Shown: one piece after another, positions 9,971 to 20,439 of the stretch
Layout: each line of letters begins with the position of its first letter
How positions within the stretch are numbered: position 1 is the stretch's first letter
Source of the DNA: Symsagittifera roscoffensis
Lineage: Eukaryota > Xenacoelomorpha > Acoela > Convolutidae
Direction of reading: 5' to 3'
Assembly: GCF_963678635.1 (NCBI RefSeq)
Contig: NC_087063.1
Span: forward strand, 48,493,220-48,557,219
Length of the DNA: 64,000 nucleotides
Program-made: the position numbers and the translations under genes
The notes under the pieces: model-generated
Database searches by the model: none
Told to the model about the DNA's origin: nothing
What the model saw: only the letters and a program-made list of their open reading frames with translations

Positions 9971-10666
9971 CATAGATTCTGATAACGTAAACAAATTTTT
10001 GATGATCAATACGTGAACAAATTTATGTCAGTGAATTGTCAAAAGGGGCTAGTCTCTTGGTCGAAGAACTCATGGGCGAAGGACCGAAAACAAAAAAAAT
10101 CGAAATTCATATTTCAAAATGAATCTATTGCTGTTTAACTAAAAGCAATGAAATGAAGAAATTCTCTGCTTCTTTTATAACAAAACGCTTGAAATACAAA
10201 ATTTGTTGAAATTCGCCAGCGGTCAGTGACTATTTGAATTTTTTTTTTCATATTTTTGCCATTTTTTATATTCGGCCAATATTAGTATCCACTCCCTGGA
10301 ATTGTTAACTTTCTGTGAGATTTTCTCGCTTTCTTTCCAAATTTTGGATTACTGAAATCTGATTGGCTGATTTTTTTCGCCCATTCGGTCCTTCGCCTAA
10401 GAGGGATTCCACTTTATCAAAATAATGCCTAAAAATCAAAAGTTTCTCATTAAATTATTTAGCAACCAAGCAAAATTTGACTAAGAAGCAAATTCGTCAC
10501 AAAGTTGGGACCCTTTTTGTTCGAACAATAAAAGTATCTTGTTTTTTTTTGGAGCTTAGCTAAACAAAAGTCCAATTGACTCCAACATTTTATATGCGTA
10601 ATAGCTTTGTTTTTATGGAATTAGAAACCTATAAAAGTGCGACTACGCTAATAACGCAATATATAT
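9971..10666. other. AT-rich sequence, no gene seen
   Basis: No open frame of note and no clear repeat. GGTCGAAGAACTCATGGGCGA around 10,056 and CGCCCATTCGGTCCTTCGCC near 10,378 hold near-inverted words (GGGCGAAGGACCGAA versus TTCGGTCCTTCGCC). They bracket about 310 bp and could be the ends of a small inverted-repeat element. Confidence 0.35.
10064..10400. mobile_element. Candidate small element with terminal inverted repeats
   Basis: GGGCGAAGGACCGAA at about 10,073-10,087 is nearly the reverse complement of TTCGGTCCTTCGCC at about 10,385-10,398. The enclosed 300 bp are AT-rich and non-coding, as in a MITE. Flanking target-site duplications were not confirmed. Confidence 0.4.
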
Positions 10667-10805
10667 TTTTTCGGCTATCCGGGAACAAAATTGGTTTTCG
10701 ACTGTCCGGGAACAAAATATATTTGTTTCGACTATCCGTGAACGAAATACTGTTTTTTCGGCTGACCGGGAACAATTTTTTTGGCTATGCTATCCACAAA
10801 AATAT
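10667..10805 (+). repeat. Minisatellite of the CGGCTATCCGGGAAC family, first cluster
   Basis: About five units of 27-31 bp, each with TTTTCG(G/A)CT(A/G)TCCG(G/T)GAAC followed by an A/T-rich spacer of variable length. The unit length differs by a few bases, so the frame is not kept. Confidence 0.85.
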
Positions 10806-11213
10806 TTCTCATTATAAGGGAACAAAGAATTTTTCGTCTGTCCAGTAAATAAACAAATAAGAGCAATTTTACATAAGTGTCTTGATGATGGACGTAGGGA
10901 GCAGGCGTCAAAAAAGAGTTCAAAACCTCGAGTTTTCTCAAAATTTCAAATATTTGTATCCGTCGCAAAGTTTTCTCAAGATCTTTACTGCGTGTGTTGT
11001 TATAGCTCGATTTGAGGCGATCGAAAAAAAGCTCGATGGAATTTTTAGTTTTTTAAAGCAATCATTTCCCCATCATATCATTTTTCTATTCCGAAGATCT
11101 ACAAATAAATTGATGGGCGGGAGCAGGGGCAATATTGGGAAAAAGCCTTTTTATTATAGATGATTAAAAAAATAATATTTTCAGCGCTTAATTTTTGGTG
11201 TGGATCGAATCGA

Positions 11214-11340
11214 ATTTTGTGGCTATCGAAATAAAAAAGTTTTCGGCTATCCGGGAAAAAATTTGTTTTTCGGCTATCCGGGAACGAATTTATTTTTCGG
11301 CTAACCGAGAACGATTTTTTTGGCTATCCGGGTATTCAGC
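11214..11340 (+). repeat. Minisatellite of the CGGCTATCCGGGAAC family, second cluster
   Basis: About five units of 25-28 bp with the same core as the cluster at 10.7 kb (TTTTTCGGCTATCCGGGAAC and variants), same orientation. It is separated from that cluster by about 410 bp of non-repeat AT-rich DNA. Confidence 0.85.
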
Positions 11341-11429
11341 TCAATGTCACGGTTGAACCCTACTTTTTAATTTAAAGTAAAGTAAGTAAGTACTTCGAAA
11401 CTTCTTTTTTATAGTCTGTCCAGATAATA

Positions 11430-12400
11430 TTTTGCGTGTTTGTGGTTTAGTGGTGTATGCTTTCTATACTTAAATTCATCATTCAGATTAGGCATTTTGT
11501 ATATTTGAGAATCAATATAGAAATATAGATTAGCTCACGTTGTTCAAGATTGTTAGTTGACAGAATGTGTTGCAAATTATCTTCAACTGATGACCGTAAG
11601 GATTTTTTGGACTCCTTTGAGACATTTCTTTCTGACTCCGACAGAGTTCCCTGGGAGGGCGATGACCGATTTCATGATCAATCGAAGCTGTCAATCAGAA
11701 GAAGGTACTCTATGTTAGAAACTATTCTTTGCTACTCAATGCTGCTAGATATTGTTAACATTTATTTTGAAGTTTGGTATTTTAATGTTTATGCGATTTA
11801 GCTCTATATGCATGTGTTGCATTCTAAGTAGCACTGGTCTGAATATCTTGTTATTTTCAGGACACTGATGTTGTAGTTACGCGTCTGGTTTGTTTAGTCT
11901 AATGATAAATGTTTTAGATGAAGAGTTCAGATAATCACTCGTCTGACATTGCGGTTATTTTTTATTGCTAAAAGCACAACAGACAGACAAGCATATCAGC
12001 AGAATGAAGTTTTTGACAAAAAATTTCTCTGGCCTTCATATTAAGGCGGAACGAGATTTAGCAAGCCAGTAACGTAAACAGGGAAGACTGCATGAGTTTT
12101 CATTTAACTCTTCGATTGCATAAAATGTGTTTTTATTTGCAAAAGAGCATAAACTTCAAAAAAATAGCTTCACCGTTGAAGTAGTTCTTACATGAACTGT
12201 CTCGATGAGTTTTGAGCGTGATTAGCAATTTGAATGATGCTCATGTGTAAAGCAACAATTTTTCGATGGTATGTAGTCTATTTTACTTGAATGTCCGTAC
12301 CAGTTGTTATTTTTCAAAATAGTTTTAAATTGCTTATTGATTCGAGCTGAACAAATTTTTAAATATTCGTTGCGTCAACAATATCGGCTTTTGAACCTTT
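11430..12400 (+). repeat. Partial duplicate of the phosphatase locus
   Basis: 11,430-11,549 matches the phosphatase upstream region at about 12,455-12,584 (GCGTGTTTGTGGTT, GCGTTTTGTATATTT-type words). 11,550-11,735 matches the first 200 bp of coding sequence. 11,791-12,355 matches 9,391-9,970. The intact gene follows directly, so this is a tandem duplication in which only the promoter-proximal part of the gene is retained. Confidence 0.75.
11550..11735 (+). pseudogene. Truncated HAD-phosphatase pseudogene
   Basis: Matches the start of the intact gene at 12,585. The ATG is changed to TTG (11,550). The nucleophile motif FDCDGV is changed to SDSDRV, keeping both Asp but altering neighbouring positions. 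A 1-bp deletion after GEGDD-coding sequence (about 11,665) shifts the frame. A 15-bp deletion between two CAAT words removes codons of NFLLANQ. Similarity ends near 11,735, well before the second HAD motif is complete. Upstream sequence is also duplicated, so the copy arose by DNA duplication and not by retroposition. Confidence 0.85.
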
Positions 12401-12550
12401 CTGATTCATTGCGAATTGAGTACGTCATTGTACATAATCTGTTAAGATAAGCTGTTTCGTGTTTGTGGTTCATAACTTTTTGCTTTCAATGCTCAAACTT
12501 AACATATAATTTAGGCGTTTTGTATATTTAATTGCACATTGTGAGTTCAA

Positions 12551-12565
12551 TTTACAGGATTACAG
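12551..12565 (+). promoter_or_regulatory. Splice-acceptor-like sites before the phosphatase ATG
   Basis: TTTACAG (12,551-12,557) and ATTACAG (12,559-12,565) lie 20-30 bases before the ATG. One may be a 5'-UTR or spliced-leader acceptor. The duplicate upstream of the pseudogene lacks a clear equivalent. Confidence 0.35.
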
Positions 12566-12584
12566 AAGTCAATATTGTTTAAGA

Positions 12585-13544
12585 ATGGTAGTTGGCAGAA
12601 TGTCCTACAAGGTTATATCTTCAGCCGAGGACAGCAAAGAACTTTTGGACTCATTTGACACCTTTCTGTTTGACTGCGACGGAGTTCTCTGGGAGGGCGA
12701 TGATCCGATTCCAGGATCAATCGAAGCTGTCAATTTCCTCTTGGCCAATCAGAAGCAGGTACTCTATGTTACGAACAATTCCTCGAAGTCCAGAAGGCAA
12801 TATTCGGAGAAATTCAAGAAGCTCGGATTTACTCCAGTGGATCCGAAGAACATTGTCAGTTCCGGATCCTCTGCCGCGTTTTATGCGTACAAGGTGATGC
12901 AACAAAGAGCAGATCCCAACAAGGATACTATATTCTATATCGGGCTACCAGCCTTAGGCGAAGAACTGGCCAAAATGGGGCTGAAGTCAATAGCTGCAGC
13001 TGAGTTAGACTTGCCCAAAACTATTCCAGAATGGCAGTACTTCAAGAAAGAACCTAGAGTTGGTTGTGTCATAGTCGGAGCTGACTGGGAATTTAACTAT
13101 GGTAAGGCGACTGCGGCAGCATCGTATTTGGTGCACGATGACGTCACGTTTATTGGGACGAACAGCGACAGCCGACTACCGACGCCGAATCCCGAGATAA
13201 TCAACTGTGGCACAGGCTCGATTATCAAAATGATTGCAGTTGGCTCAGGCAGAGAACCGATCTATGCTGGAAAACCCGAACCTTATATGTGGGAGCACGT
13301 GCAATACGAGTTTAAAGATACAAATATAGACCTGAGCCGAACGTTGATGGTGGGCGATTCCCTCAATACAGACATTATATTCGCAAATTCGGCTGAACCA
13401 AACCCGATATCTAGTCTGTTAGTGCAAACTGGGAACCATAAACTGCACCACGTAGAAGCAATGGTTGATAAAAAAGAGACTCAGTCCATTCCAACGTATG
13501 TTTCCAAATCTCTAAAGGATGCTATTTTGGGTGGTTGCAATTAA
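12585..13544 (+). CDS. HAD-superfamily phosphoglycolate/glycerol-3-phosphate phosphatase
   Basis: A 319-residue cytosolic-type enzyme of the HAD family, subclass with a C2 cap (PGP / 4-nitrophenylphosphatase type). It hydrolyses small phosphate esters such as 2-phosphoglycolate or glycerol-3-phosphate. Motif I is FDCDGVLWEGDD, with the nucleophile Asp30 and acid/base Asp32. Motif II is YVTNNSSKS (Thr63-Asn64). Motif III Lys is in AGKPEPYM (Lys230). Motif IV is MVGDSLNTD (Asp258, Asp263). The cap lies between about residues 85 and 215 and carries CVIVGADWEFNYGKATAAASYL and the typical NSDSRLPTPNPEI ... GTGSI segment. All catalytic residues are present and the length is usual for the family. 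The short EPNPISS insertion after motif IV is unusual. No intron interrupts the frame. No signal peptide is seen. A broken 5' duplicate lies 1 kb upstream. Confidence 0.93.
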   Translation: MVVGRMSYKVISSAEDSKELLDSFDTFLFDCDGVLWEGDDPIPGSIEAVNFLLANQKQVLYVTNNSSKSRRQYSEKFKKLGFTPVDPKNIVSSGSSAAFYAYKVMQQRADPNKDTIFYIGLPALGEELAKMGLKSIAAAELDLPKTIPEWQYFKKEPRVGCVIVGADWEFNYGKATAAASYLVHDDVTFIGTNSDSRLPTPNPEIINCGTGSIIKMIAVGSGREPIYAGKPEPYMWEHVQYEFKDTNIDLSRTLMVGDSLNTDIIFANSAEPNPISSLLVQTGNHKLHHVEAMVDKKETQSIPTYVSKSLKDAILGGCN

Positions 13545-15229
13545 TGCAATCGTGACTGTAATTTTTAACATTGCATGATTAGCTTTGAGATCCGAAATCT
13601 CCTGGAGTAAAAAAAATCTGCACTCACCTTGACGTAAAGTTTTTGTAACGTGATATGATCCCTGCATCTTATGGAGCGAGACTTAAGCAAATGATAATAA
13701 CAACCAATATCCAATTTGAAGTCGACTGATGCCATAATTGGTTATTTGTCAAAGAAGCGGAGGTCTTGCATCTTAACTGAAAACTTAGTATTTGACATAT
13801 TGTTTTTAGTTCAAACTATAATCAAGTGTCGATGTGTATTGTATCAAAGCACTTTTATTGTCTATAAAATCAATCATAAATTTACTTGTAGAACATTTTT
13901 CTTTTCATCTTCGAATTTCGTAGAACCTAAGCGCAAAAATTATGCAACTACATGGCGGAGGAGCTTGAATCCAGGTGTTTATAATGCAAAATAAGATACC
14001 TCTAGATCTGTGTTTTTCTCGGTTGGTTGTGTTTTGGTTGTCGGAATTTTTCGAGCATATGGCATTTTAGTTGGGCAGCCAAAATGATTTTCCGTGCTCT
14101 CCCAGAACATTAAGAAGGCCCTATTTCCTATAGCAAAAGATTGAGATCTTCTACAGTTTTCCCATTACCACCGAGAAAAGTTGATTTCGTTCGTGAACCA
14201 TTGATTTTAGAAGGTTGTAGATGACCGATTGTGTTAGGAATTAATTATTTTTCGGAATTCGGTGTTAGATTTTTTCGGAAAAATAACAAGTGGAAGGAAA
14301 ATGGTAAAAAGCATATTTTGTTCACTGTGGCGGTTTCTTGACATTTTTGAACATAAAATCGAGTTTTTTTCGGGGTAAATCGAGTGTATTTTGTGGTTAG
14401 GTCACTCAAAAATATCATAAAACTGTACCAATGGCGGGATTCTTTGGGTGGTCAGTAGATTGAATCTCGTAGGACATCGTGTGATTGGAATCAGACCTTT
14501 TTCTGACACATTTTAAAGAAATTGCGAAGTTGCTTTTTAATAAACCTAAAAAAGAACACAGATTTTCGTGTAATTTGATATAATTTAACAAATTTTATTC
14601 AAAGTTAATAGGCAGTGTATAAATTGAATTTATTTTCGGACAAAGACAATAGTTACTATCCTTGCTCGAAGACCTGCTTTAGGCGCGCTCAAATTATTTC
14701 CCAGATGGTTTGCCGTACGACACTTGGCTTGGGTCCGTCTTAAATTGGTTCAGATAAAAATATTTTTTTTTGTACTTTTTTATTGTGAAAAAGTGTTTTG
14801 TACTTTTTTTGAAAGTGGAATAAATTACATTGCGAAAACTTGCTCGTTTAGCTTGTGATTATTAAGCAATTGAAAACGCTCTTTAAAATTGTTTTTTTTT
14901 GCTCATTGGCTATTGCAAAAAATGGAGTGAGCGAGTTTGATCTCTCGTGGAATTTGATCTCTCGTGGAAATAGAATTTTGGCTGAGTACTAGACAATTAA
15001 TGAGCATTGGTTCTGAATCAGGTGTAGATGGTTTTAGATAGTTTTGATCCTATGTGCCGTATTTTCAAAATGCTTTTAACCTGATTTTGTTATGCTAATT
15101 GGTCGTCATTGAGGTGGCCTAAATATTTGACTGCAAGAAAATCGTTTATAAATTGAATTAATTCTTTTTTTTCGGATTATTCCTAAAAGCAAATAATTCA
15201 GTTTTTTCCCGATTTTCAAAGAGTGTTCA
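13545..15229. other. AT-rich intergenic sequence
   Basis: No gene is supported; the plus-strand frame at 13,716-13,994 has no recognisable features. A 13-bp word GATCTCTCGTGGAA is repeated at 14,939 and 14,956. AATAAA-like signals after the phosphatase stop are not obvious. Confidence 0.4.
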
Positions 15230-15830
15230 TTCAACGCCTAAGTATTCTAATTTTTCTAACAGAAACTTTTTATCAATTGAGTCGAAAGCCTTAGATAAAA
15301 TAGAAAAAGAGCTCCCGCAACTAGTTTTTTTGTCGACTTGTTTCTGTTGATAAAATTTGAGCATCCTTGTAAGAAAAATGTTTTCTAAATCCAAATGGAT
15401 GATCACTCATCAAATGGACTTTATCTAGGTACTCGATGTTTGTTGTTGAATGATTTCAAGAATTTTTGCCATCGCAGTAGTAATAGATATTGGTCTGTAG
15501 TTTGTTGCGTCTTCAGTGTTTCATTTTTGAACAAAAGTGTTATGTTAGCCAATTTGCGTCTATTCGGAAAAGTTATGAGAGCGTGGTTTTCATTAAATAA
15601 GTGTGTTACTGGAGATGATTTTTTATGGCCGCGTCTTGTAAGGCCCAAGCTGGTATTTCAAAAGGACCCAAGGTCTTTTCTCAAAGCCAGAAGAAGTTTA
15701 AGTATTTCGTTTCTTTTAACAAGCCTAAAAGAGAGATCCCCTTTTGATGAAATATTTTTAGTTTACAATATTTGGCAGTATAAAATTCAAACCAAAATTC
15801 GCCAAGCTCACTGGATTTGAAATCAAGGAA
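15230..15830 (-). pseudogene. Decayed LINE reverse transcriptase
   Basis: Minus-strand pieces of a non-LTR reverse transcriptase occur in the right order but in shifting frames. ITFPNRRKLANITLLFKNET lies within 15,421-15,648. NYRPISI is at 15,502-15,482 after a frameshift. PFGFRKHFSYKDAQ is near 15,398. LSKAFDSIDKKFLLEKLEYL is at about 15,297-15,235. These correspond to the conserved FPxxWK/AxxxPxFKK, NYRPIS, GFRxxxS and catalytic motif A regions. At motif A a 1-bp deletion and substitution hit the codon of the first catalytic Asp, and the FADD-type motif C is not seen. The copy is dead and truncated. Confidence 0.75.
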
Positions 15831-16116
15831 GTTTACTATTGTTTTTTATCCGTTAAAACGTTGCCAAACAAGTTTCTTAGGGAAGCAATATCACAAGCAG
15901 TCTTTGCTGTTCCTCACTTTGCTTATTAGGTTCCAAATTTAAGAACGCTGTTTTTGTAAGTTAATTGTAAAACCTATCGAAATCGTTCTGGCTCTCTTTG
16001 CTTTCATTTTTATCAGAGCATAATTCAATTGATTTCATATAAATGTTCCCCAAAACAGTCAATCTAATTTCAGGAGTAATTACCATATAAAGTTTCGACC
16101 AATCTAATTATTTCAC

Positions 16117-16407
16117 TCATTTTCTGAATTCACGTGCTGAATGATTAATTTTCTCGAAAATGTATTTAATTTTCCTAGGGCATTGTTTGTTAAATTCCAT
16201 ATTTGTTAATAAAACAAGGCGATGACTTTGTATAGGAAAGCCAATCATGAAAGTACCGACTGTTTTTAAACTGTTATCATAGGTTATATAATCAATGAAT
16301 GGATTACCAGCAGGTCTTGTAGGTGTAATTAGATATTTCAAATTACAACCATCAGATCTAATTTTGCTTTTCCTATGGCTGCTTTTTTGATGCTTTTCGC
16401 AACTCAA
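16117..16407 (-). pseudogene. LINE endonuclease C-terminal fragment
   Basis: The 96-codon minus-strand frame contains LKYLITPTRPAGNPFIDYIT and then FPIQSHRLVLL. In APE-type endonucleases of LINEs the sequence before the final catalytic His has the same order: Thr-Arg, a short gap, hydrophobic-Asp-hydrophobic, then a Ser-Asp-His. Here the SDH is changed to QSH. It lies about 290 bp upstream, on the same strand, of the reverse-transcriptase remnant, so both may belong to one decayed element. Confidence 0.55.
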
Positions 16408-17267
16408 GAAAGTCAGTATGTAGGTGTTTTCAGGAAAGTAAGATACGTTTACTTAGTTTGCTTGACTTTAAATAACTTGAATATCGATCCACAAGTTTTC
16501 ACACCGAAGATGAAAAGTGTTAAAATCAGGCCTTAACCGTGCTTTCACATTTTTGGTACTATAAAAAGCAGCCCTCCCCCTTTTTTTGGGTTCTCGGAGC
16601 CTTTATTTTAACGGAAAATCAGAACATGTTCTTTTGGGGTTGCATGTGACTGAGTTGTCTTAAGATGTTAGCCATGTTTCACCAAACCGAAAAGCGCAGT
16701 TGGAGAAGTCATGTTTACCAGTCTAATTATCTGAAAATGTTTTTTAAGATAATTGACATTTTTTGATCTATTGGCATGAAAAATTTTGTAATTTGATAGC
16801 AAAGTTGGTTTTTAATACTAAAGTAAAATTTAAAAGAATTTTTTTTTGAGTAGCAATTCGGACCCTTTTGAAGTTTCTTCTGGCTTTGAGAAAAAGTATT
16901 CATAAATCATTATGATAGCGCAACAGTGTAAACTGCACTTTATGTTGGCTCGCAGTGTCGTCACTAATATCAGACTACTATGAGAAGTAACATGGATGCT
17001 ACTTTGAGAAGTATTCGATAAATTGCCTATCAGCGTTTTCATAAGGTATGGAATACCTTTTTATAAGTCAAGTTCAAAAACTTTGATAGTTTTCGTAATG
17101 TGCAATTTTCAAATAAACTTAGGATGTGACTTTGATCAGGACATTTATTTTCAGCTGCTTTCTCTTTTTTATCTAATTTTTCTCATGCGGCAAATTTTTA
17201 AATTCATCAATTATTTTGATTTTCGAATTATTCTTGGGTGCATTTTTGAGAGGTATCATTTCGATAA

Positions 17268-17600
17268 CTACGACGACATCAGGTTGAAAGAGATCTTAAC
17301 TTTTATCCACAAGAGTGGTAAAGTCATTGAAAGTCTCCTCTGCAGACTTGTTGTGTGTGCCCGTATTATTTGCGAAATAACAGTTTTCAGTTTTTTGAGC
17401 TGTATTTTTCCTAAAAATTTAATCTCTTGTTTGTTTCGCAATAATGTTAGATTACACTGGTCACCACTAAACGGGATTGGGTCAAAATCCCTTACGTTCT
17501 CAACAAAATTCCCTGGTGAGATGAAGACGATGGCGACGCTCATTGATCCACTCCACATCCACCTTCATTTCGGTTCAAGTTGGTATAATTCTGAACGTAC
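17268..17600 (-). pseudogene. Second LINE endonuclease-like fragment
   Basis: The minus-strand frame carries IVFISPGNFVENVRDFDPIP followed by SGDQCNLTLL. This looks like the end of an APE-type endonuclease in which SDHC has become SGDQC. It is a second copy of the same domain region as at 16.2-16.4 kb, so it must come from another LINE insertion. The rest of the frame is not recognisable. An open plus-strand frame over the same bases (17,023-17,607) is considered a shadow. Confidence 0.4.
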
Positions 17601-17607
17601 AAATTAA

Positions 17608-20430
17608 AAGATAATTTTTTTTAGGCTTTGTCACTAGTCATCGAAAGCATATAAGGGCAGGGGGCTTACGAAGTTGCTATAGAGGAAATGTTAGAATTTT
17701 TAGTAGACGTAATGGGGTGATAATTGTATAGATTTTTTCTATTTGAAAAGGTTCTGGCTATTTTTGTAGAAGTTATGCGCGCTGCCAAATCGGTCAAAGT
17801 TTCAAAAGTTAGGTTGTCATAAGGAAAGCAACTGTCAAGTTGCTCTCGCGTTATCGCAATGCTGCTTCTCTTTTAGACCAGAGGTAACCCGGTCGCCTTT
17901 GTGCCCTTAGATGTGGGTTTCGAGTACAGGCAGGAACTTATTTTTTTCAATATGAAATTGCAAAAAAATGAACTGTCGGGCTTTTGTTTGTCTGCTTATG
18001 TTTTTTCGGTTTAATTGCCACGTCGTGGAAACGTGAGGTGCTGTCAGTAATTTGCATCGTAAATGCAAGTGTTTTTGATTTACTTCTGTAATTTGTGAAG
18101 CTAATGGCCCTGACGTGTGTTTTCCTTGGTTTTCCTATATAAGCTTTATTCGGAAAAAGCTAATTATCTAAAACGGATTATCTAATACCGTTATTCTAAA
18201 GCTAATTATCTAAAACCGAAAAAAGCAGATCGCAAGAGTACCAAAAACATATGAGAAACCTGTTTCTTCAATTTTGATTTCCAACTTGACAAGTGAGTTA
18301 TCGTGTTCAAGCCCTTATGAGCAGTGGTTTCAAAATTTATTGCGAGGTTGATAAAACCCCCGCCCCCTTCGGCGCGCTACTAGCAATCAGTAAGCCTCAT
18401 ACATAAATTTTTCTATTTTAAAATATCGCCTTGTTTTTTGTGCGCAGTTTGACTGGTTTAAGGGTTGCTCAATCGTGAATGAATATTGTCATCGTTATTG
18501 TATAGAATTTGAGGGAACACCTTAGAGCCAAACTCGGCCGTCATTTCAACGAGTCTCTGTTTTGGATCGAGCAGGATATCGCGAGTTTTAGGTTTATTAA
18601 ATTTTTCATTCAAAACTGCTGATTTGGTGTACCAAAAGCGATTATGCTTTTTTGGAAGATTTCTCTTGTATCATTTGTCTCCATAGTATGAAACCGTAAG
18701 AAACAGAAATGACTTGAAGCTTCCTTTTTGTATAATTTTTCAAAATGAATGAATTTGAGTTCAAATTTTTGTTTCAGCTTTACAATGAGGTGTTCAGTGT
18801 TATAGGTGGCATTGCGCCTGTCTTCGCTCTTTTTAACGGATGAAGCTTTGAAAATCCATAATAAAAAAGAATTTACGGTTTTTTGTTCTCACTGTTTTTT
18901 ATAAAGCCCTATTTTTTTTAGCCTTTTCGAAGAGGAAAATTTGTTCTTGTTTTTCCCTTCATTTCATCTCACAATCTCATCCGCTGTTGTGCGAGCATTT
19001 TAAATAGATAAATTTTACTTCGAAATTATTTTGAACAAACGGTGCATTTTTCTTTTAATTCACCGTTGTATTTTCTTTTTATCGGAATAGCTGCATTTTG
19101 AAAGCTAGATTGATTTTTCAGCTTTAAGGTATGAAGTTCAATAGTACCTTGAACGAGGCCAATTAACGTTTATTTCACTGTAACAAGAAAAAATGTGATA
19201 AACGAGGTTCACAGAAAACAAAAGAGTACTTAACATTTTTGTTTTAGTTCACCTCGTTGCTTTACCCGATAATGACTTACTTTGTGTTCTACTCAATAAA
19301 TTTTAATTTTGTTGCTTCCTGAAAATTTCGCCCCTTTTAATCGATATTTTCAGCCAGCGCAAGAAGATCACCAGCGTCCGTTTCAACTTCGAAGCAGGTT
19401 AGATAAGTGGCAAACTAACCCTTTGCTGCTGATTTGACTGCTAATTTTGCCTTAAAAACAGCAGAAGTGAGTTAAGGGGGCCGAATCACGCCACTAGCCC
19501 GAATTCTCTCGCTGGTAAGATTTTGCCATTTCTACCGCGCAAAATAGATGTACCATGTGTTTCTATTTGATCGCGTCAATTTTACCGCCGATTAAAACTA
19601 GTTTGTTGAACGATGAAAGATAAAACCTATCATTTTAATGGATGCGAAGTATCAAGCATCAAAAAACCGTTTTTTGTCAAAATCAGTTTATTTGAGATAT
19701 TTCGTCAAAAATCTATTTCAGCTATAAAAAGGGTTGCCGAATAACGAGTCAAGTAAATTCACTTTTGTCGATCTGAAATTTGTTTACAAACTGTGAACTA
19801 GTTTTTTCGAGAAATGCTCTATAGTGTCTGGAAATGGAGACTAGATTCATTGTGATAATAGAGATGAAAGTTTCCTGGTTTAATTGTAAATACCATTTCT
19901 GCCCAAAAGGTTCCTGATTGTTAGAACTACTCACGGAAGAAGTGGGTTTTTATTTCGATTTGAGGTGCCTTAAAGAACGCTTGTTAAGGGTCAACTGAAG
20001 TATCAGTTTCTCGCGATTTCCTCTCAGTCGCGGTTTGGCCTACAAAACCATTTCGAAAAATTTTTGCAGTGTCGAGAAAAACTGGTATGTTTTTTTTTTC
20101 AGCTAATTGGCTATCTCTGATGAATAGAATCTGATTTTGATCTCTGATCAAACCAAGCTGTATTTTCTCGAAACTGGGTTTCATAATGGCACAAAGTGTT
20201 TTCAATTAGGACGATGAATTTCGAAATTCTAGTAGCCATGCTCTTGTACGAAGCATTGGAGTATATAATTCGGGTATTTTCTATTGAATGTTTTTTGGTT
20301 AAAAAATCAAGTTGAGAAATTATATCAGCATCAGCGATGACTCCATACTGCGTAGCGAAATCGGTTTTTTAATCTTACATATTAAATGAAAGTCTTAATG
20401 CGCTATGGACGCAACGTTTTAATTTTTCTA
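17608..20430. other. AT-rich sequence without a gene
   Basis: Only short chance frames on both strands. A 17-bp word AGCTAATTATCTAAAAC is duplicated at about 18,158 and 18,199. Nothing else was recognised. Confidence 0.4.
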
Positions 20431-20439
20431 TCGAGCACA

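Noticed and set aside
17023-17607. 194-codon plus-strand frame, Phe/Ile-rich
   Set aside because: No domain, background composition, and it overlaps the better supported LINE endonuclease remnant on the other strand.
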